Assembly: GCA_963575745.1 (NCBI GenBank)
Contig: CAUYUJ010016059.1
Location: 2,449,849 to 2,513,848 of the forward strand
Length of the DNA stretch: 64,000 bases
Reading direction: 5' to 3'
From: Prorocentrum cordatum
Taxonomy: Eukaryota; Sar; Dinophyceae; Prorocentrales; Prorocentraceae
The position numbers and the translations under genes were made by a program. Of this stretch, positions 41,671 through 53,149 are shown piece after piece (position 1 is the first letter of the stretch; the number at the start of each line of letters is the position of its first letter). The notes beneath the pieces are model-generated. The model was not told the origin of the DNA. It ran no database searches and worked only from the letters and a program-made list of their open reading frames with translations.

Positions 41671-41892
41671 CCTCCCAGCCGTGCCCCATTCCTCTCCCCC
41701 CGCCCCGCCCCGTGCACAGGGGGGGGTCCGACGAGCAGGGTTCGGTGCTGCGGAGCCCGTGCCCGTCGGGGGGGGGGCGTCTGCCCTCGTAATGCGCGAG
41801 CGGGTCCCCGAAGCGGTCCGTCGCCGAAAAAGGTGTCGCCTGGCGGGGGGGAGGGCGGGAGGGGGCTTGGGCGGGATCCAGGAGCAAGGCAA
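41671..41892. other. No gene recognised
   Basis: GC-rich with poly-G runs. Frames on both strands lack domains. Confidence 0.5.
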
Positions 41893-42002
41893 GAGGAGGA
41901 GGGAGGGTGGGAGTGGGGCAAAGGAGGAGCAGGAGGAGGTGGAGGAGGAGGAGGAGGAAGAGGAGGAGGAGGGGGAGAAGGAGGAGGAGGAGGAGGAGGA
42001 CC
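41893..42002 (+). repeat. (GGA)n microsatellite
   Basis: GGA triplets with GTG and AAA interruptions. Confidence 0.9.
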
Positions 42003-42288
42003 ATTGTTTCCCCAAGAACCATCAACGATGTTGGAATGAGCCTCTCTCCAAGCTCCGTCTTCATAACCCCTACAGAGAACTTCTTACTTCGAAGACAACT
42101 GTTTGAAGACCCTGAAGCATGGCAAATCATTGTTCTCGGGATTCCAACGCCACGGATCAACCTGAATGTTGCATTTTGACAATCCTGAATCGTGCCAAAA
42201 CGCCAATCTTGGAACTTCAACACAGCGAATCAACATGACTGTTGCACCCGCGTTACACAGTTTCTGGCACGGTGGTAATGGAAACCCG
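42003..42288. other. No gene recognised
   Basis: Lower GC than the surroundings, with short partial repeats of GATCAACCTGAATGTTGC type. No coding support. Confidence 0.45.
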
Positions 42289-42683
42289 TGAACTATTGCA
42301 AAGTTTGTGTGCGAATATGCGCGGCGCCAAGGCAAGAGCCACGGTTTGAAAAGGTACCGCCCTCAATCCGTGAAGCTCTTGCAAAGTTTGTGCACGAATG
42401 TGCGCGGCGCCAAGGCGAGAGCCACAGTTTGAACAGGAACCGCCCTCAATCTATGAAGCCCTTGCGCATGTTTGAAACGAATGTGCGCCGTGCTGAAGCG
42501 AGAGCCATATTTTGAAGATTGCCCGCGCTCAATCCGCGAAACAAAGGTGCGCCGCGCTAAGACGAGAGCCACATGTTGAAACCACCCGCCCGCATCGGCG
42601 AAATTCTGGCACATGTTTAGAACGAATGTGCGCCGCGCCAATGCGAGAGCCACACTTTGAAAACCACCCGCCATCAATATGTA
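42289..42683 (+). repeat. Tandem repeat of about 80 bp, five copies
   Basis: Units carry ACGAATGTGCGCSGCGC, 'GCGAGAGCCACA', 'TTTGAAAA' and 'CCGCCCTCAAT'; one unit is shortened. No frame is conserved across units. Confidence 0.8.
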
Positions 42684-42814
42684 ATGCTGATGTCAAGAGT
42701 AAGTTTCAGAGTCATGAATGGTGAGGAAGTCTCAGGCCAAACGCCCAGCCCGCAATAAAAATGGGCGTCGGGGTGCGACAGGGAGATATTAAGTATAAGG
42801 GAGAGGATTGGAGG

Positions 42815-43305
42815 ATGAGGAGGAGGAGGATGAGGAGAAGCAGGAGGAGAAGGACAGGCGGCCGCGTCACACGATTCTTCGGCCGAGAGAGAGAGAGATA
42901 GAGACAGAGAGAGAGAGGCAAAGAGAGAGACAGAGAGAGAGAGAGGAGGAGGAGGAGGAGGAGGAGGAGGAGGACGAGGAGGAGGAGGAGGAAGAGGAGG
43001 AGGAGGAGGAGGAGGAAGAGGAGGAGGAGGAGGAGCAGGACGAGGAGGAGTGTGGGGGGAGGGAGGATCGAATTGACACGGCAGAAGGAAGCGTCTTGCC
43101 CCACAGCGGCATCTGGGCCCCCTTTGGGGGCGCGGGGGGAGGCAGTAGGGAGGAGAGAGGACGTTAGGAGGAGGTGGAGGTGGTGATGGAGGAGGAAGGG
43201 GAGGAGGGGAGGAGGAGGGAGGGAGGATGCTGATGAGGAGGACAGAGGAGGTTGGAGGAGGAGGAGGAGGAGGAGGAGGAGGGAGGGAGGCAGGAAGGAT
43301 GTTGG
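42815..43305 (+). repeat. GA and GGA microsatellite cluster
   Basis: (GA)n at 42885-42945, (GGA)n at 42945-43050, and a second GGA-rich block at 43165-43300, separated by about 110 bp of unique sequence. Confidence 0.9.
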
Positions 43306-43534
43306 TGAGGGGTGTGGAGGGGAGGTAGTAACCAACAAGTGCATAAACGCAAACTTTCCGCGCTGACTTCTTGGAACGGCGCGGGAGCCCCCTGACGGCG
43401 CATCGGGCGCCGCCTCTTGCGCGCTCCACGTGCCAGGGAGGGAGGTCCAGCGGTGATCCAAGAAATCAGGGCGGGCCTCCGAACGTTTCCCATACAATGC
43501 TTGCACTTCAGGGTTCCTTTGTGGGAGCGGGTGT

Positions 43535-43795
43535 CGGTTTGGCCGGCTCGTTGCCGCCGTCGCCGCTCGTCGCTGCCGTCCGTCGCCGCTGTTTCTGGGC
43601 CGGGGTGTCGGTCGCCGCTTTTGTTGCCGCCGTCGCCGCCCGTCGCCGCCGTTCGTCGCCTTTGCTTCTGGGCCTGGGTGTCGGTCGCCGCGTTTGTTGC
43701 CGCTGTCGCCGCCCGTCCGTCGCCGCTGCTTCTAGGCCTCGGTGTCGGTCGCCGCGTTTGTTGCCGCCGTCGCCGCCCGTCGCCGCCGATGCCTT
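43535..43795 (+). repeat. GTCGCCGCC tandem repeat, unit about 85 bp
   Basis: Three to four units of TTCTGGGCCTGGGTGTCGG and 'TCGCCGCGTTTGTTGCCGCC' followed by GTCGCCGCC runs. Confidence 0.8.
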
Positions 43796-43810
43796 GCACG
43801 CTTCCCCGTT

Positions 43811-43925
43811 GCATTTTATTTGGTTGCCACACATTTCCCGACATAGATTGTACCACATGTGCTGTGCATCACACATTGCACCACGTAGGTTTCAAAAGCA
43901 ATCCACCACGTTGATTTCACTCCAT
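43811..43925 (+). repeat. TTGCACCACGTAG short repeats, copy 1
   Basis: Degenerate units of about 20-22 bp such as GATTGTACCACATGTG and 'ATTGCACCACGTAG'. Related units are at 49880-50085. Confidence 0.6.
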
Positions 43926-43945
43926 GGATCGCGCCACACAAATAT

Positions 43946-43984
43946 ATACATATATATATATATATATATACATTTATATCTATA
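43946..43984. repeat. (TA)n microsatellite
   Basis: TA dinucleotides with one CA interruption. Confidence 0.9.
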
Positions 43985-44089
43985 GTATGTTCTACACGTG
44001 CCCCCTTTTCGCGTATTGCAATTTATGTGATGTTGTCCCCATCGCCCATCCGAAACATGAACTCATACCATCCCACGCAGGCCAGCATC

Positions 44090-46015
44090 GCCCCCCCTCA
44101 TCCTCTGCTGGAGGAGCTATGCGCGCACACTCTCGTGTGTCAAACACCATCAGATACCAAGAACGATTTGCAAAAGACGGTGAATTGCACACGCGCGCGT
44201 GATCGCGCGCGCATGCCGAAACCCTTCAAGAACCTTAGGTTTTGTAAGGATTATAAAATCGAGTGTCCCGCTCGTCGCAAGAATGTTCAAAAATAGCTTG
44301 CGTTCGCGCTCTTGCGAATTCTTCCGACAGCCATCGGTTTTACAGCATCGCCATAAGATGCTACCAAACGGGCCTCTCGCGCGCGCATGTCGGAATCACA
44401 AGAACGCCCTTGCGCGCGTGATGTCGCAAGAACTCTATGCGCAAGATGGGACACAGTGCGCACGCGCGCGTTGTCGCGCGCGCATGCCGAAATCATTCCA
44501 AAACCAGGTGAGACGCAAGGGTTTCAAATTCGAGTGTTCCGAACACATCGAAAGCATATGGATTTGCAACATCAGTTATGAATTTATATGTGTATATATA
44601 ACAAAAAACCTGCGCTCGCGGTCTTCCGATTTTGTGAGAATACCATATGTTTCTCAGAATGTTCATTCATTTCTGCCCAGCGAGCCTCTCGAGCCTCATG
44701 TCGAGATCCAGCGAATGTCCTTGCGCGCGTGCTGGGGGGCACGATCGGAGTCAAATGGTACCATGCGGGCCACTCGCGCGCCGGCCGCGCGCGCATGGCG
44801 AACTTCTGCCAAACCGTCATCACCCACGAGAGGACGCCATCATCGTCGTCGGCGTGATCGCCGTCATCGTCGTCGGCGTGACCAGCATGGGCGCCGTCAC
44901 TGGCCGCGCCCTGTTTCGTCGTCAGATTCGCCCCCAGTTTCGCCACTATCTTCATCGCGTTGACCGTTGTCGAAGTCGCCATGCTACCGCGCCCGCCCAA
45001 GTCAACGACTCGTAATGAAGTGCCCGCTGGGAAGTGCCCAACGGTCAGCGCCACCGCGGCCGCGCCGGTCGCTGCAACATAGATGGCCGCTGTGCGCGCG
45101 AGCATGCGCGCTAGCGCGGCCGCGGCGATGCGCCAGCCAGCGCCGAACAGGCATCGCAGTCAGTAGGGTGGGATGATTGCGCGGGCAGTAGACTTGACAA
45201 TTTCAAGTTCGGCAGGGGAAATGATTTGCGCATTTGTTGACTTAGAAAACCCTTTCAGAAACAAAAAACGGGGCGAAGTGCACGCGCGCGCGTCGTTGCG
45301 CGCGCATGCCGGAATCCTTCCCAATTCATGGCTTCACAAGGATTTTCGAATCGGCCGTCTCCACAACATATAGTAACACGTTGTTTTGCAACACCAGTTT
45401 TGAAGCAGGTTTGCGCGCTTCTGCGAGAACATCGCATCGTTTCTCAACGTTGTCATTACATTCGACCAAATCGGCCTCTTGCGCCGCATGACGAAATCAG
45501 TCGAACGGCCTTGCGCGCGTCCTGCGGGCGCATGGCCCCTGCCAAACTATACAATGGGGGCCACTCGCTCTCGTCGGCCGCGCGCGCATGTCGAACCCCC
45601 TGCCAAAACCTTGTTCAACGACGCGGGGGCATCATCATCGTCATCGGCGTGCTCGGCATCGGCGCCGTCATTGGCTTTGCCGTCGTCATCGTCATCATCC
45701 TCACCAGCATCGCTACTTACATCACTGTGTCTACCGTTTTCGGCGTCGCCATGGTATCGCGCCCGCCCAGGTCACCTGCTCGCACTGAAGTGCCCGCTGG
45801 GAAGTGCCCAGCGGTCAGCGCCGCCGTTGCCGCGACGGTCGCGCCAAACAAGCTGGCCGCTGTGCGCGCGACCGTGCGAGACCTCTAGCGCGGCCGCAGA
45901 GATGCACCAGCCAGCGACAAGCACTTGTCGCCATCGCCGCCGCCAAGTTGCGGGTGGGTGGGTGGGACGATTGCGCGAACATTCGGGCTGACAGTTCCAA
46001 TTTTTTCAAAAAATA
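44090..46015 (+). repeat. Repeat of about 0.9 kb, copies 1 and 2
   Basis: Shared order in both copies: GTGCACGCGCGCG/TCGCGCGCGCATGCCGAA; then 'CTTGCGCGCGTGCTG'; 'GGCCACTCGCGCGC'; a (GTCATC)n-like tract; 'CGCCCGCCC'; 'GAAGTGCCCGCTGGGAAGTG'; 'GCGCCAGCCAGCG'; and 'TTGCGGGTGGGTGG'. A third copy is at 47660-48640. Frames through the (GTCATC) tract encode Val/Ile-rich peptides but are not conserved between copies. Confidence 0.75.
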
Positions 46016-46411
46016 ATTTCAACGCGTACGTGTTCTTCTCTTCGAGTGAAAATCCACCGCCCTCCCGAAGCCGGACTTGCCCTTTCCCCTGGGGATGTGT
46101 AAGCTACATACGATTCTGCCCCATCGTGCATCCAGAATATGAATTCGTATGACTCCAGCCAAACCGGCATCGACTCCCCCATTTCTTACAAAGCAACCGT
46201 GCGCGCACATTCTTTCATTATCAGAGATCCTGTCGCAATATTCTTTTTCACAAAGAAGGGGAAGTGCACGCGCGCGCGCGTCGTCGCGCGCTCGCTCCGA
46301 AATATTACAAAAACTAGGGGGTTCGTAAGGTTGTCGGTGCCGACTGCCCCGAAAACGATATCAATTATCCGGGCGAAAAACCTAGCTATATGCAGTTGCG
46401 GGCACGGCAGA

Positions 46412-47567
46412 AGTGCGTATCCTTCTCGGCGAAGCTCTTCATAGGGCCACGCAGCGTGCGAGGGGTGTGCCGAAATGTGTGGCGGGGGCGCATGTGGTCA
46501 CAGCCGCTGGACCCTTCGGTGGAGCTACCTGTCTTTGGGTCCACGGAACGTCTGGGGGGGCGTGTCGAAGTGGATGGCGGGGGCGCACGTGGTCACAGCC
46601 AGTGGGGCCTTCGGTGGACCACCCTATGGGGCCGCGAAGCATGTGACGGGTGTGCCGAAATGGGTGCCGCGAACGCATGTGGCCACAGCAATTTGGGCCT
46701 TCGGTGGAGCTTCCTGTGGGGCCACGAAGTGTGTGAGGGGTATGTCGAAGTGGGCGGCGGGGGCGCATGTGGTCACAGTCGTTGGGGCCTTCGGTGGAAC
46801 TCCCGATGGGGCCGCGACACGAGGGACGGGTGTGCCGAAATTGATGGCGGGGGCGCATGAAGCCGCATCCAGTGGGGCCTTCGGTGGAGCCCGTCATGGG
46901 GCCGCGAAACGTGTGAAGCATGCGCCGAAATGGGTGCCGCGGGCGCATGTGTCCACAACCGCTGGGGCCGCCCGTGGAGCTTTTTATGGGGCCGCGAAAC
47001 GTGTGAGTGATGTGCCGAAGTGTGAGGCGGGGGCGCCAGTGACCACAGCCGCCGGAGCCTTCGGTGGAGCTCCCTATTGCGCCACGAAGCGCGTGGGGGG
47101 CGTGTGCCGGCATTGGCGGCGGGGACACATGTGGACACAGCCATTGGGCCTTCGTTCGAGCTTTCTAGGCCACGAAATTTGTGGAGGGTGTTCCGAAATG
47201 AGCGGCGGGGACGCATGTGGTCGCAGCCACTGGGGCCTTCGGTGGAGCTCGCTAAACGGGCGGCAAAACGTGGGGGGGGGGGCGCGCCGAAATGGGTGGC
47301 GGAGGCGCATGTGGTCACAGCCGCTGGACCTTTCGGTGGAGCTTCCGATGAGGCCGCGAAACGTGCGAGAGGGGTGTCAAAATTGGTGGCGGGGGCGCAT
47401 GAGGCCACAGCCACTGGAGCCTTTGGTGGAGCTCCCTATGGGGCCGCGAAGTGTGTGAGGGGTGTGCCGAAATGGGTGCCGCGGGCGCATGTGGCCACAG
47501 CAATTTGGGCCTTCGGTGGAGCTTCCTGTTGGGCCACGAAGTGTGTGAGGGGTGCCGAGGATGAGGG
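46412..47567. repeat. 90-bp minisatellite, array B (inverted)
   Basis: About 13 diverged units, 'GTGTGAGGGGTGTGCCGAAA', 'GGGGCGCATGTGGTCACAGC' and 'GGGGCCTTCGGTGGAGCTCC', the reverse complement of the unit at 4.88-6.40 kb. A plus frame of 327 codons (46475-47458) and minus frames of 229 and 213 codons run through it. The plus frame repeats a peptide like GAFGGAPYGAAKRVRGVPKW, which is also open in the diverged part of array A. Confidence 0.9.
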
Positions 47568-47659
47568 GAAGGGGGAGGGCAGCGGGAAGGAAGGAGACTT
47601 GGGTCGCTGTCTTTTCCAAACGAAGACCCAACATCAGGGGGACTGGGACAAAAAAGCAG

Positions 47660-48640
47660 AAGTAACCTCGCAACATGACTTTTCAAAAATGCATGCGCTC
47701 ACGCTCTTGCGAAATCTTACGAGAACTATCGGATTTGAAGTATGGAAAGTGTTCCTCGCGCGCGCGCATGTCGAACTCATTCGAACGCCCTTGCGTGCGT
47801 GCTGTCGTCGCAACGAGCACTTTCAAAAACCTGGCGCAGTGCACGCGCGCGCGTCGTCGCGCGCGCACCCAGGAATCCTCCGACAAGTTCGGGGCATCGC
47901 AAGGATTTCGGAACCGAAAGTTTTGAAAACATATTCATAGCAATGGTCGCGTAACAGGACATTTCCAAAAGCATGCGCTCGCGCTCCAGCGAATGGTCAT
48001 GGAAACCATTGGTTCGTCAACGTGTTCATCAAATTCGACCAAACGTGCCCCTCGTGCGCGCATGTCGAAGTCATTCGAACTCCCTTGCGCGCTTGCTGGG
48101 TTGGGGGAGCGCGATCCCGGTCAAAAACTGCAGCGCTGGCCACTCGGGCGCGTCGTCCGCGCGCGCATGTCGAAATCCTCCCTGAAAAACCTTCGTCACC
48201 GACGCGAGGACACAATCATCGTCACCAGCGTGGTCAGCATCGGTGCCGCAATTGCCCTTGCCGTCGTCATTGTCATCATCGTCACCAGACTCGCCATTAT
48301 CATCATCGTGTCTGCAAGCGTCGGCGTTGCCATGATACCGTGCCCGCCCGGGCAACTGGCTCGCACTGGCGCGCCCGCGCGCGGCCTGCGAGACGCGCTG
48401 GGGCGTTCCCAGCGGTCAGCGCCACCGCGGCCGCGTCGGTCGCGCCAGGCCAGCAGGCCGCCCTGCGTGCGAGGCTCCGCCCGCTAGCGCGGCTGCAGCG
48501 AGGCACCAGCCAGCGCCAAGCAGCCATCGAAATCGCCGCCGCATGAATTTTGCAAACCAAGTTGCGGGTGGGTTGGTGGGAAGGTTTGGTGAGCAGTGGG
48601 GGTGACAATTTCAAGTTCGGCCGGGCGAATCGCACCACAT
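47660..48640 (+). repeat. Repeat of about 0.9 kb, copy 3
   Basis: Same ordered blocks as at 44.09-46.01 kb, separated from them by the 90-bp array. Confidence 0.75.
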
Positions 48641-49262
48641 CGAAGGTTGTGGGGGTGAGATCGCAGCGAAACGGAGACCCCCCACCAGGAAGTCGGTTTC
48701 GTGTTCGTGTCGTGCGTGCGGGCGAGGCGAAGCTGCGCGTGATCCTCCTGCAGCTAGGCCGAAGTAGGAGCGAAAGTCCGTTGCCGTCCGCCGGTGGCTG
48801 GGAGGTGTCCCAGTTGGGCCGGGCGATGTCCCGGGTGTCCCGGGTGTCAGTCGGAGCGGAAGTCCGTTTCCCGTCCGCCGGTGGCCAGGAGGTCTAGTTG
48901 GGCCGGGCGGTGTCCCGGGTGTCCCGGGCGTCCCGGCGGTAACGCACGTCGCTAATTTCAAAATGTATTTGTTTCGGCGCCTGCGGCGGGCTTTCTTATC
49001 CAATCCAGCTTGTCATCTCCAATTCATATTGTCCAACCCAAATCCATCTTATATTATCCCACCCATCTAGTCCCATCTTATCTTACCCCACCCAACCCAA
49101 TCCACCCAACCCAATCCATGAATTCATTTGTTTCTGCGCCTGCGGCGGGCCAATCCAATCCATCTTATCTTATCCAATCCATCTCTTCCAATCCAACCCA
49201 TCTTATCTTATCCAATACTTCTTATCCCATCCAAACCAATCCACCCAACCCAATCCATTAAT
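48640..49262 (-). repeat. Inverted copy of the 19.8-20.53 kb module (copy B)
   Basis: Its reverse complement follows 20.17-20.53 kb nearly base for base by eye through the CCCGGGACACC half-units and the CGGCCTAGCT block. It then gives the GCCCGCCGCAGGCGCC motifs (48976-48991, 49136-49150) and the GGATTGGATAAG repeats of 19.9-20.16 kb in matching order. Confidence 0.85.
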
Positions 49263-49639
49263 TCATTTTTGGGCATTTGATCTCAGTCCCCCCCAACCTT
49301 TTATCTCAGTCCCCAGTCCCCCCCAACCTCCTTTGGGCGGTTGTATAAGTACCTATACGACCACCCTTCGGGTGATAAGGAGAATGTGTGGGGGGGGGGG
49401 GGGGGAAAGGGGGGGAACCAACATTTGACTCAATCGATATCACTATCGATCTCATTCAACGGGACACCACGGGACACTTGTCGATCTCACTATCGATCTC
49501 GGTATCGATCTCACTCAACGGGGAACCATCATCTGACTCAATCGATATCACGATCGATCCCACTCAACAGGACACCACGGGACACTTGTCGATCTCACGA
49601 TCGATCTCACTATTGATCCCATTCAACGGGACACCACTG
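49263..49639 (+). repeat. GATAAGG junction and CGATCTCA repeats
   Basis: Contains 'CCTATACGACCACCC...GATAAGGAG' as at 19550, a poly-G run, then TATCGATCTCACTCAACGGG units repeated about six times with 'GGACACCACGGGACAC' spacers. Confidence 0.7.
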
Positions 49640-49890
49640 AACACCACGGGCCACCACAGGACACCACGGGACGCCCCGGACACCGCCCGGCCCAGCTGGG
49701 ACACCTCCCGGCCACTGGCGGACGGAAACGGATTTTCGCTCGTACTGTGGCCTAGCTACAGGAGGATCACGCGCAGCTTCGCCTCGCCCGCACGCGCGAC
49801 ACGAACACGAAACCGAAACCGATTTCCCGGTGGGGGGTCTCCGTTTCACTGCGATCTCACCCCCCAACCTCCAATATTGCATCACGCATT
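49640..49890 (+). repeat. Dispersed CCCGGGACACC module, copy C
   Basis: Matches 20290-20520 on the same strand: 'CGCCCGGCCCAGCTGGGACA', then 'CGGACGGAAACGG', 'CTAGCTACAGGAGGATCACG' and 'CCCGGTGGGGGGTCTC'. Confidence 0.85.
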
Positions 49891-50090
49891 TTGCACCTCA
49901 CGCGCTGCTCAGCAGATGTTGTACAAGACAGATTGTACCACGTAGATGGCACCCGCCTCATATTTTGCTCCATATAAAGTGCTCCACGTTGATTGTTCCA
50001 GATCGGATGCGCAGCCAGCATTGGCTCACGCAAATTGCACCACGTAGGCTGTAGAACGTGCTACATAATTTGGACAATGTGGATGGCGGC
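49880..50090 (+). repeat. TTGCACCACGTAG short repeats, copy 2
   Basis: Units such as 'GATTGTACCACGTAG' and 'AATTGCACCACGTAG' at intervals, related to 43811-43925. Confidence 0.55.
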
Positions 50091-50094
50091 ACAA

Positions 50095-51145
50095 CAGCTT
50101 CCCCAATGAAAGCTTGCCTCTGTAGGGGTCCAAGCGGATTCATGTGGTTTTGGTCAGGTACGCCGCCGATTTCGGCGGCACGCCCAGGTGCCCGGGTGCG
50201 AGGGTGTCCAGGTGCACGGGTGCCCGGGTGAGGTGCGTCTCTGGTTTCCGCGGCCGGGTGCCCGGGTGCCCGGGTGCTCTATAGCCCTATAGCCCCACAG
50301 CTATGTAGCCCTATAGCCTTATAGCCCTTTCGCCCTGTAGCCTTAAAGCCCATAGTCCTGTAGCCCTAGAGCCCTATAGCTCTATAGCCCCATAGCCCCA
50401 GAGCCCTAGAGCCCATAGCCCTAGAGCCCTAGAGTCCCATACCCCTATAGCCCTATATCTATAGCCCTATAGCTCTACAGCCCTTTAGCCCTATGGCCCA
50501 TAGTCTGAGAGCCCTATAGCCCCATAACCCCCAAAAAGATTCAGATTGGGGCTTCTCTCCGGTACCATATTGCTAGATGCGCACGGTTTGGGGTCCACGG
50601 CGGCAATCATCATCATTAGTTGTTTCGAGCGCGGTCGCATTTGACCGTAAGACGGTCACGGCTACTGCCACCATGAAAAGATGCCCGACCACCCTCAACA
50701 CAGACACCGTTGCTTATATTCCCCAATCAAGTATTGGCACTGTAGGGGTCCTAGCGGATTCATATGGTTAGGTCAGGCCCGCCGCCGATTTCGGCGGCAC
50801 GCGCAGGTGCCCGGGTGCCCGTGTGCCTGGGTGAGGTGCGCCGCTGATTTCGCGGCCGGGTGCCCTGTAGTCTTATAGCCCCATCGCCCTATAGCCCTAT
50901 AACCCTGTAGCCCTATAGCCCTATCGCCCTATCGCCCTATCGCCCTATAGCCCCATAGCCCTATAGCCCCGTAGCCCTCTAGCCCTATAGCCCCATCGCC
51001 CAATAACTCATACCCATAGCCCCATAGCCGCCCTATAGCCCTATAGCCCATAGCCCTAGAGCCCTAGAGCCCCACAGTCCCATAACCCCAAAACTGATCA
51101 TGATTCGGGTTTCTTTCCGGTATCATTTTCTTAGTGCTTCTGCTG
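50095..51145 (+). repeat. Tandem duplication of about 620 bp with TAGCCC arrays
   Basis: TGTAGGGGTCCNAGCGGATT (50121 and 50741), the 'CGCCGATTTCGGCGGCACGC' palindrome block and 'CAGGTGCCCGGGTGC' are repeated 620 bp apart. Each copy is followed by an array of CCCTATAGC-like 9-bp units (50275-50528 and 50868-51090) and by 'ACCCCAAAA...TTCCGGTA'. Confidence 0.85.
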
Positions 51146-52190
51146 TTTGACATGGTGGTGACCACCAGTTGGGCTTCTGCGCTCGTTTTTAGTTGTAGTT
51201 CGGCATTTGAGCTCGCACCTGTCCTGCTGGACCCTCTAGGTTTTTCCTTTTCATTTTAGGCCGACTTAGACCAGCGATCTTAATGTCTGGGGCACAATAA
51301 CGACCTAGGCGATGTAACGAACAGGAGGCGTACACGCACACGCCTTGTCTAGGAAACGTGATGGCGAAGGAAGACGGTAACGTAGACTTTGATAGCAACG
51401 CATTGGCGCCTTGTGTGTTTTCGAAGTTCCATGTGTTAGTTTACGCTAACGTCTGGTAGCCGACGGGGAAGCGCAGATTCAGCGTCGAAAAATGTCGACT
51501 GGCGTCGATGAGGTGTCGATTAGACGTCGACTCGCAAGAGCCAGCAAGATGACATGGGAGACTTCCATGAGTTGCCACATTAATTTGTAGACAGGCCCGC
51601 CATGGATCAGCGTAACCACGGCGCGCGGTGGTGTTGCTGTTCGTGCTCCTTGTCGTGCTCCTCTTGTCGGTTACTCTGCATCGTCGGGGGATTGGCTGAC
51701 TGTCCTCTTACACTGTGTTTTTGCCTTGCTTTCGTACGTGGGTTCGGCGCGGTTTCGACTTGGATTCGACGCGGATGTAATTTGTTCTTGGGGAACAGAC
51801 AGGCACCGATACCGATACCCCGCGGACATCTCTTGGGGCGTGTTCTGACCAGGACTTCGAGGCGAACCCAGCCCTTGCGAGAAGAGCCTTCCCGGGAAGC
51901 CCACAAAGGCCAAAACGAGGGACGGGTTGCGGTACGTATCGCTTCTTTTTCTTTCGCGGGCGTTCGATGTGGATTCCGACGCGGTTTCGGCGCGGACAGT
52001 GGCGCGGTGGGACAGGCAAGCCCCCCACCCCCCCCCGAAGGTGCAAAACAGAGCGTCGGTGCGGCCGCGGCCGCGCGCGGTCTCGCCGCTGCCTCCGTGC
52101 TGCAGGGCACGGCCGCCTCTGCCCCGGGGAGCAGCGGGGGGGGAATGGCGATGGCCAGGCAGCGGGACAAGGCGCGCCCGCCAGGGAGCG
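51146..52190. other. No gene recognised
   Basis: Contains GTCGA-type short repeats at 51485-51535 and overlapping frames on both strands (up to 266 codons plus and 247 codons minus over 51602-52414). None carries a domain. Confidence 0.45.
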
Positions 52191-52350
52191 TTTGTCACCA
52201 GAACCAAGCCACCCCAACCCAACCCCAAGGCCCCAATTCGCCATCCTTCCCATTCGGCGGGGTGGTGGGCGTCGGGGGACATGGAAAAAACGCACGTGGA
52301 ACCCGTGCCCCCCCTTTCCAGATTGCGGGTCTGCTTTTTGTTGGGGGGGT
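52191..52350 (+). mobile_element. Partial copy of the 3.9-kb foldback element
   Basis: 'CCACCCCAACCCAACCCCAA' and the interior 'GTCGGGGGACATGGAAAAAA' followed by CGCACGTGGAACCC match the element at 3892-4060. The right inverted end is not found. Confidence 0.6.
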
Positions 52351-52411
52351 CATTTTTTGGGGGGTTCTTGGAGCGGCGGAGCCGTCGGGCGCCAAGCGCT
52401 AACAGGCATTG

Positions 52412-52640
52412 CAAGCCTCTCGTTCTCTCTCTCTTTCTCTCTTTCTGTTTCTCTTCCTTCCTCTCTCTCTCTCTATCTCCCCTCTCTCTCTCTCTCTCTC
52501 TCCCTGCCTCTCTTTCTCCTGGTCGCTCTCTCGCTCTACCCCTCTCCCTTCTGTCTCCCTCTGTCCCTCTCCCTCTGTCCCCCTATCCCTCTCTTTCTCT
52601 GCCTCTCTCTATGTGTCCCTCTCTCTCTCGCTTCGGGCCC
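52412..52640 (+). repeat. (CT)n-rich microsatellite
   Basis: TCTCTCTCTC runs with TTTC and CCC interruptions. Confidence 0.9.
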
Positions 52641-52910
52641 CTGCTACTTAGCGCTCAGCTCCGAGCCCGATGTGGAGCGGGCTCGCGCGCGGTGCTAGCA
52701 CCCGCGGCGGCGGACTGACTCCTGTCCGATCTTCTGTGTGCCGATAACTTATGGCGTTCTCCGCCTCTCCCATCTATGCGCAGATGGCTGGTGCCGATAG
52801 GTTCGCATCCTAAGCGATGTTGAGGGCCCAGCCGTCCCGTCGCGAGCGTTTTTCTGTTTGTTGCACTTCCTCCGCCTCGTCGCTGCGCGCGTGGCCGCTA
52901 CCGCCAAAAC

Positions 52911-53144
<234 letters not shown>

Positions 53145-53149
53145 TGTTA

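Noticed and set aside
45640-48360. Val/Ile-rich membrane-like peptides in the 0.9-kb repeat
   Set aside because: They come from a (GTCATC)n-like tract; the first copy has lost the frame and the opposite strand is equally open.
50275-51090. Telomere-like repeat
   Set aside because: The unit is CCCTATAGC-like, not the CCCTAAA expected for dinoflagellate telomeres, and it is internal and irregular.
52745-52825. Possible tRNA around AGGTTCGCATCCT
   Set aside because: A four-pair T-arm can be drawn, but no matching acceptor, D-arm or anticodon arm is present.
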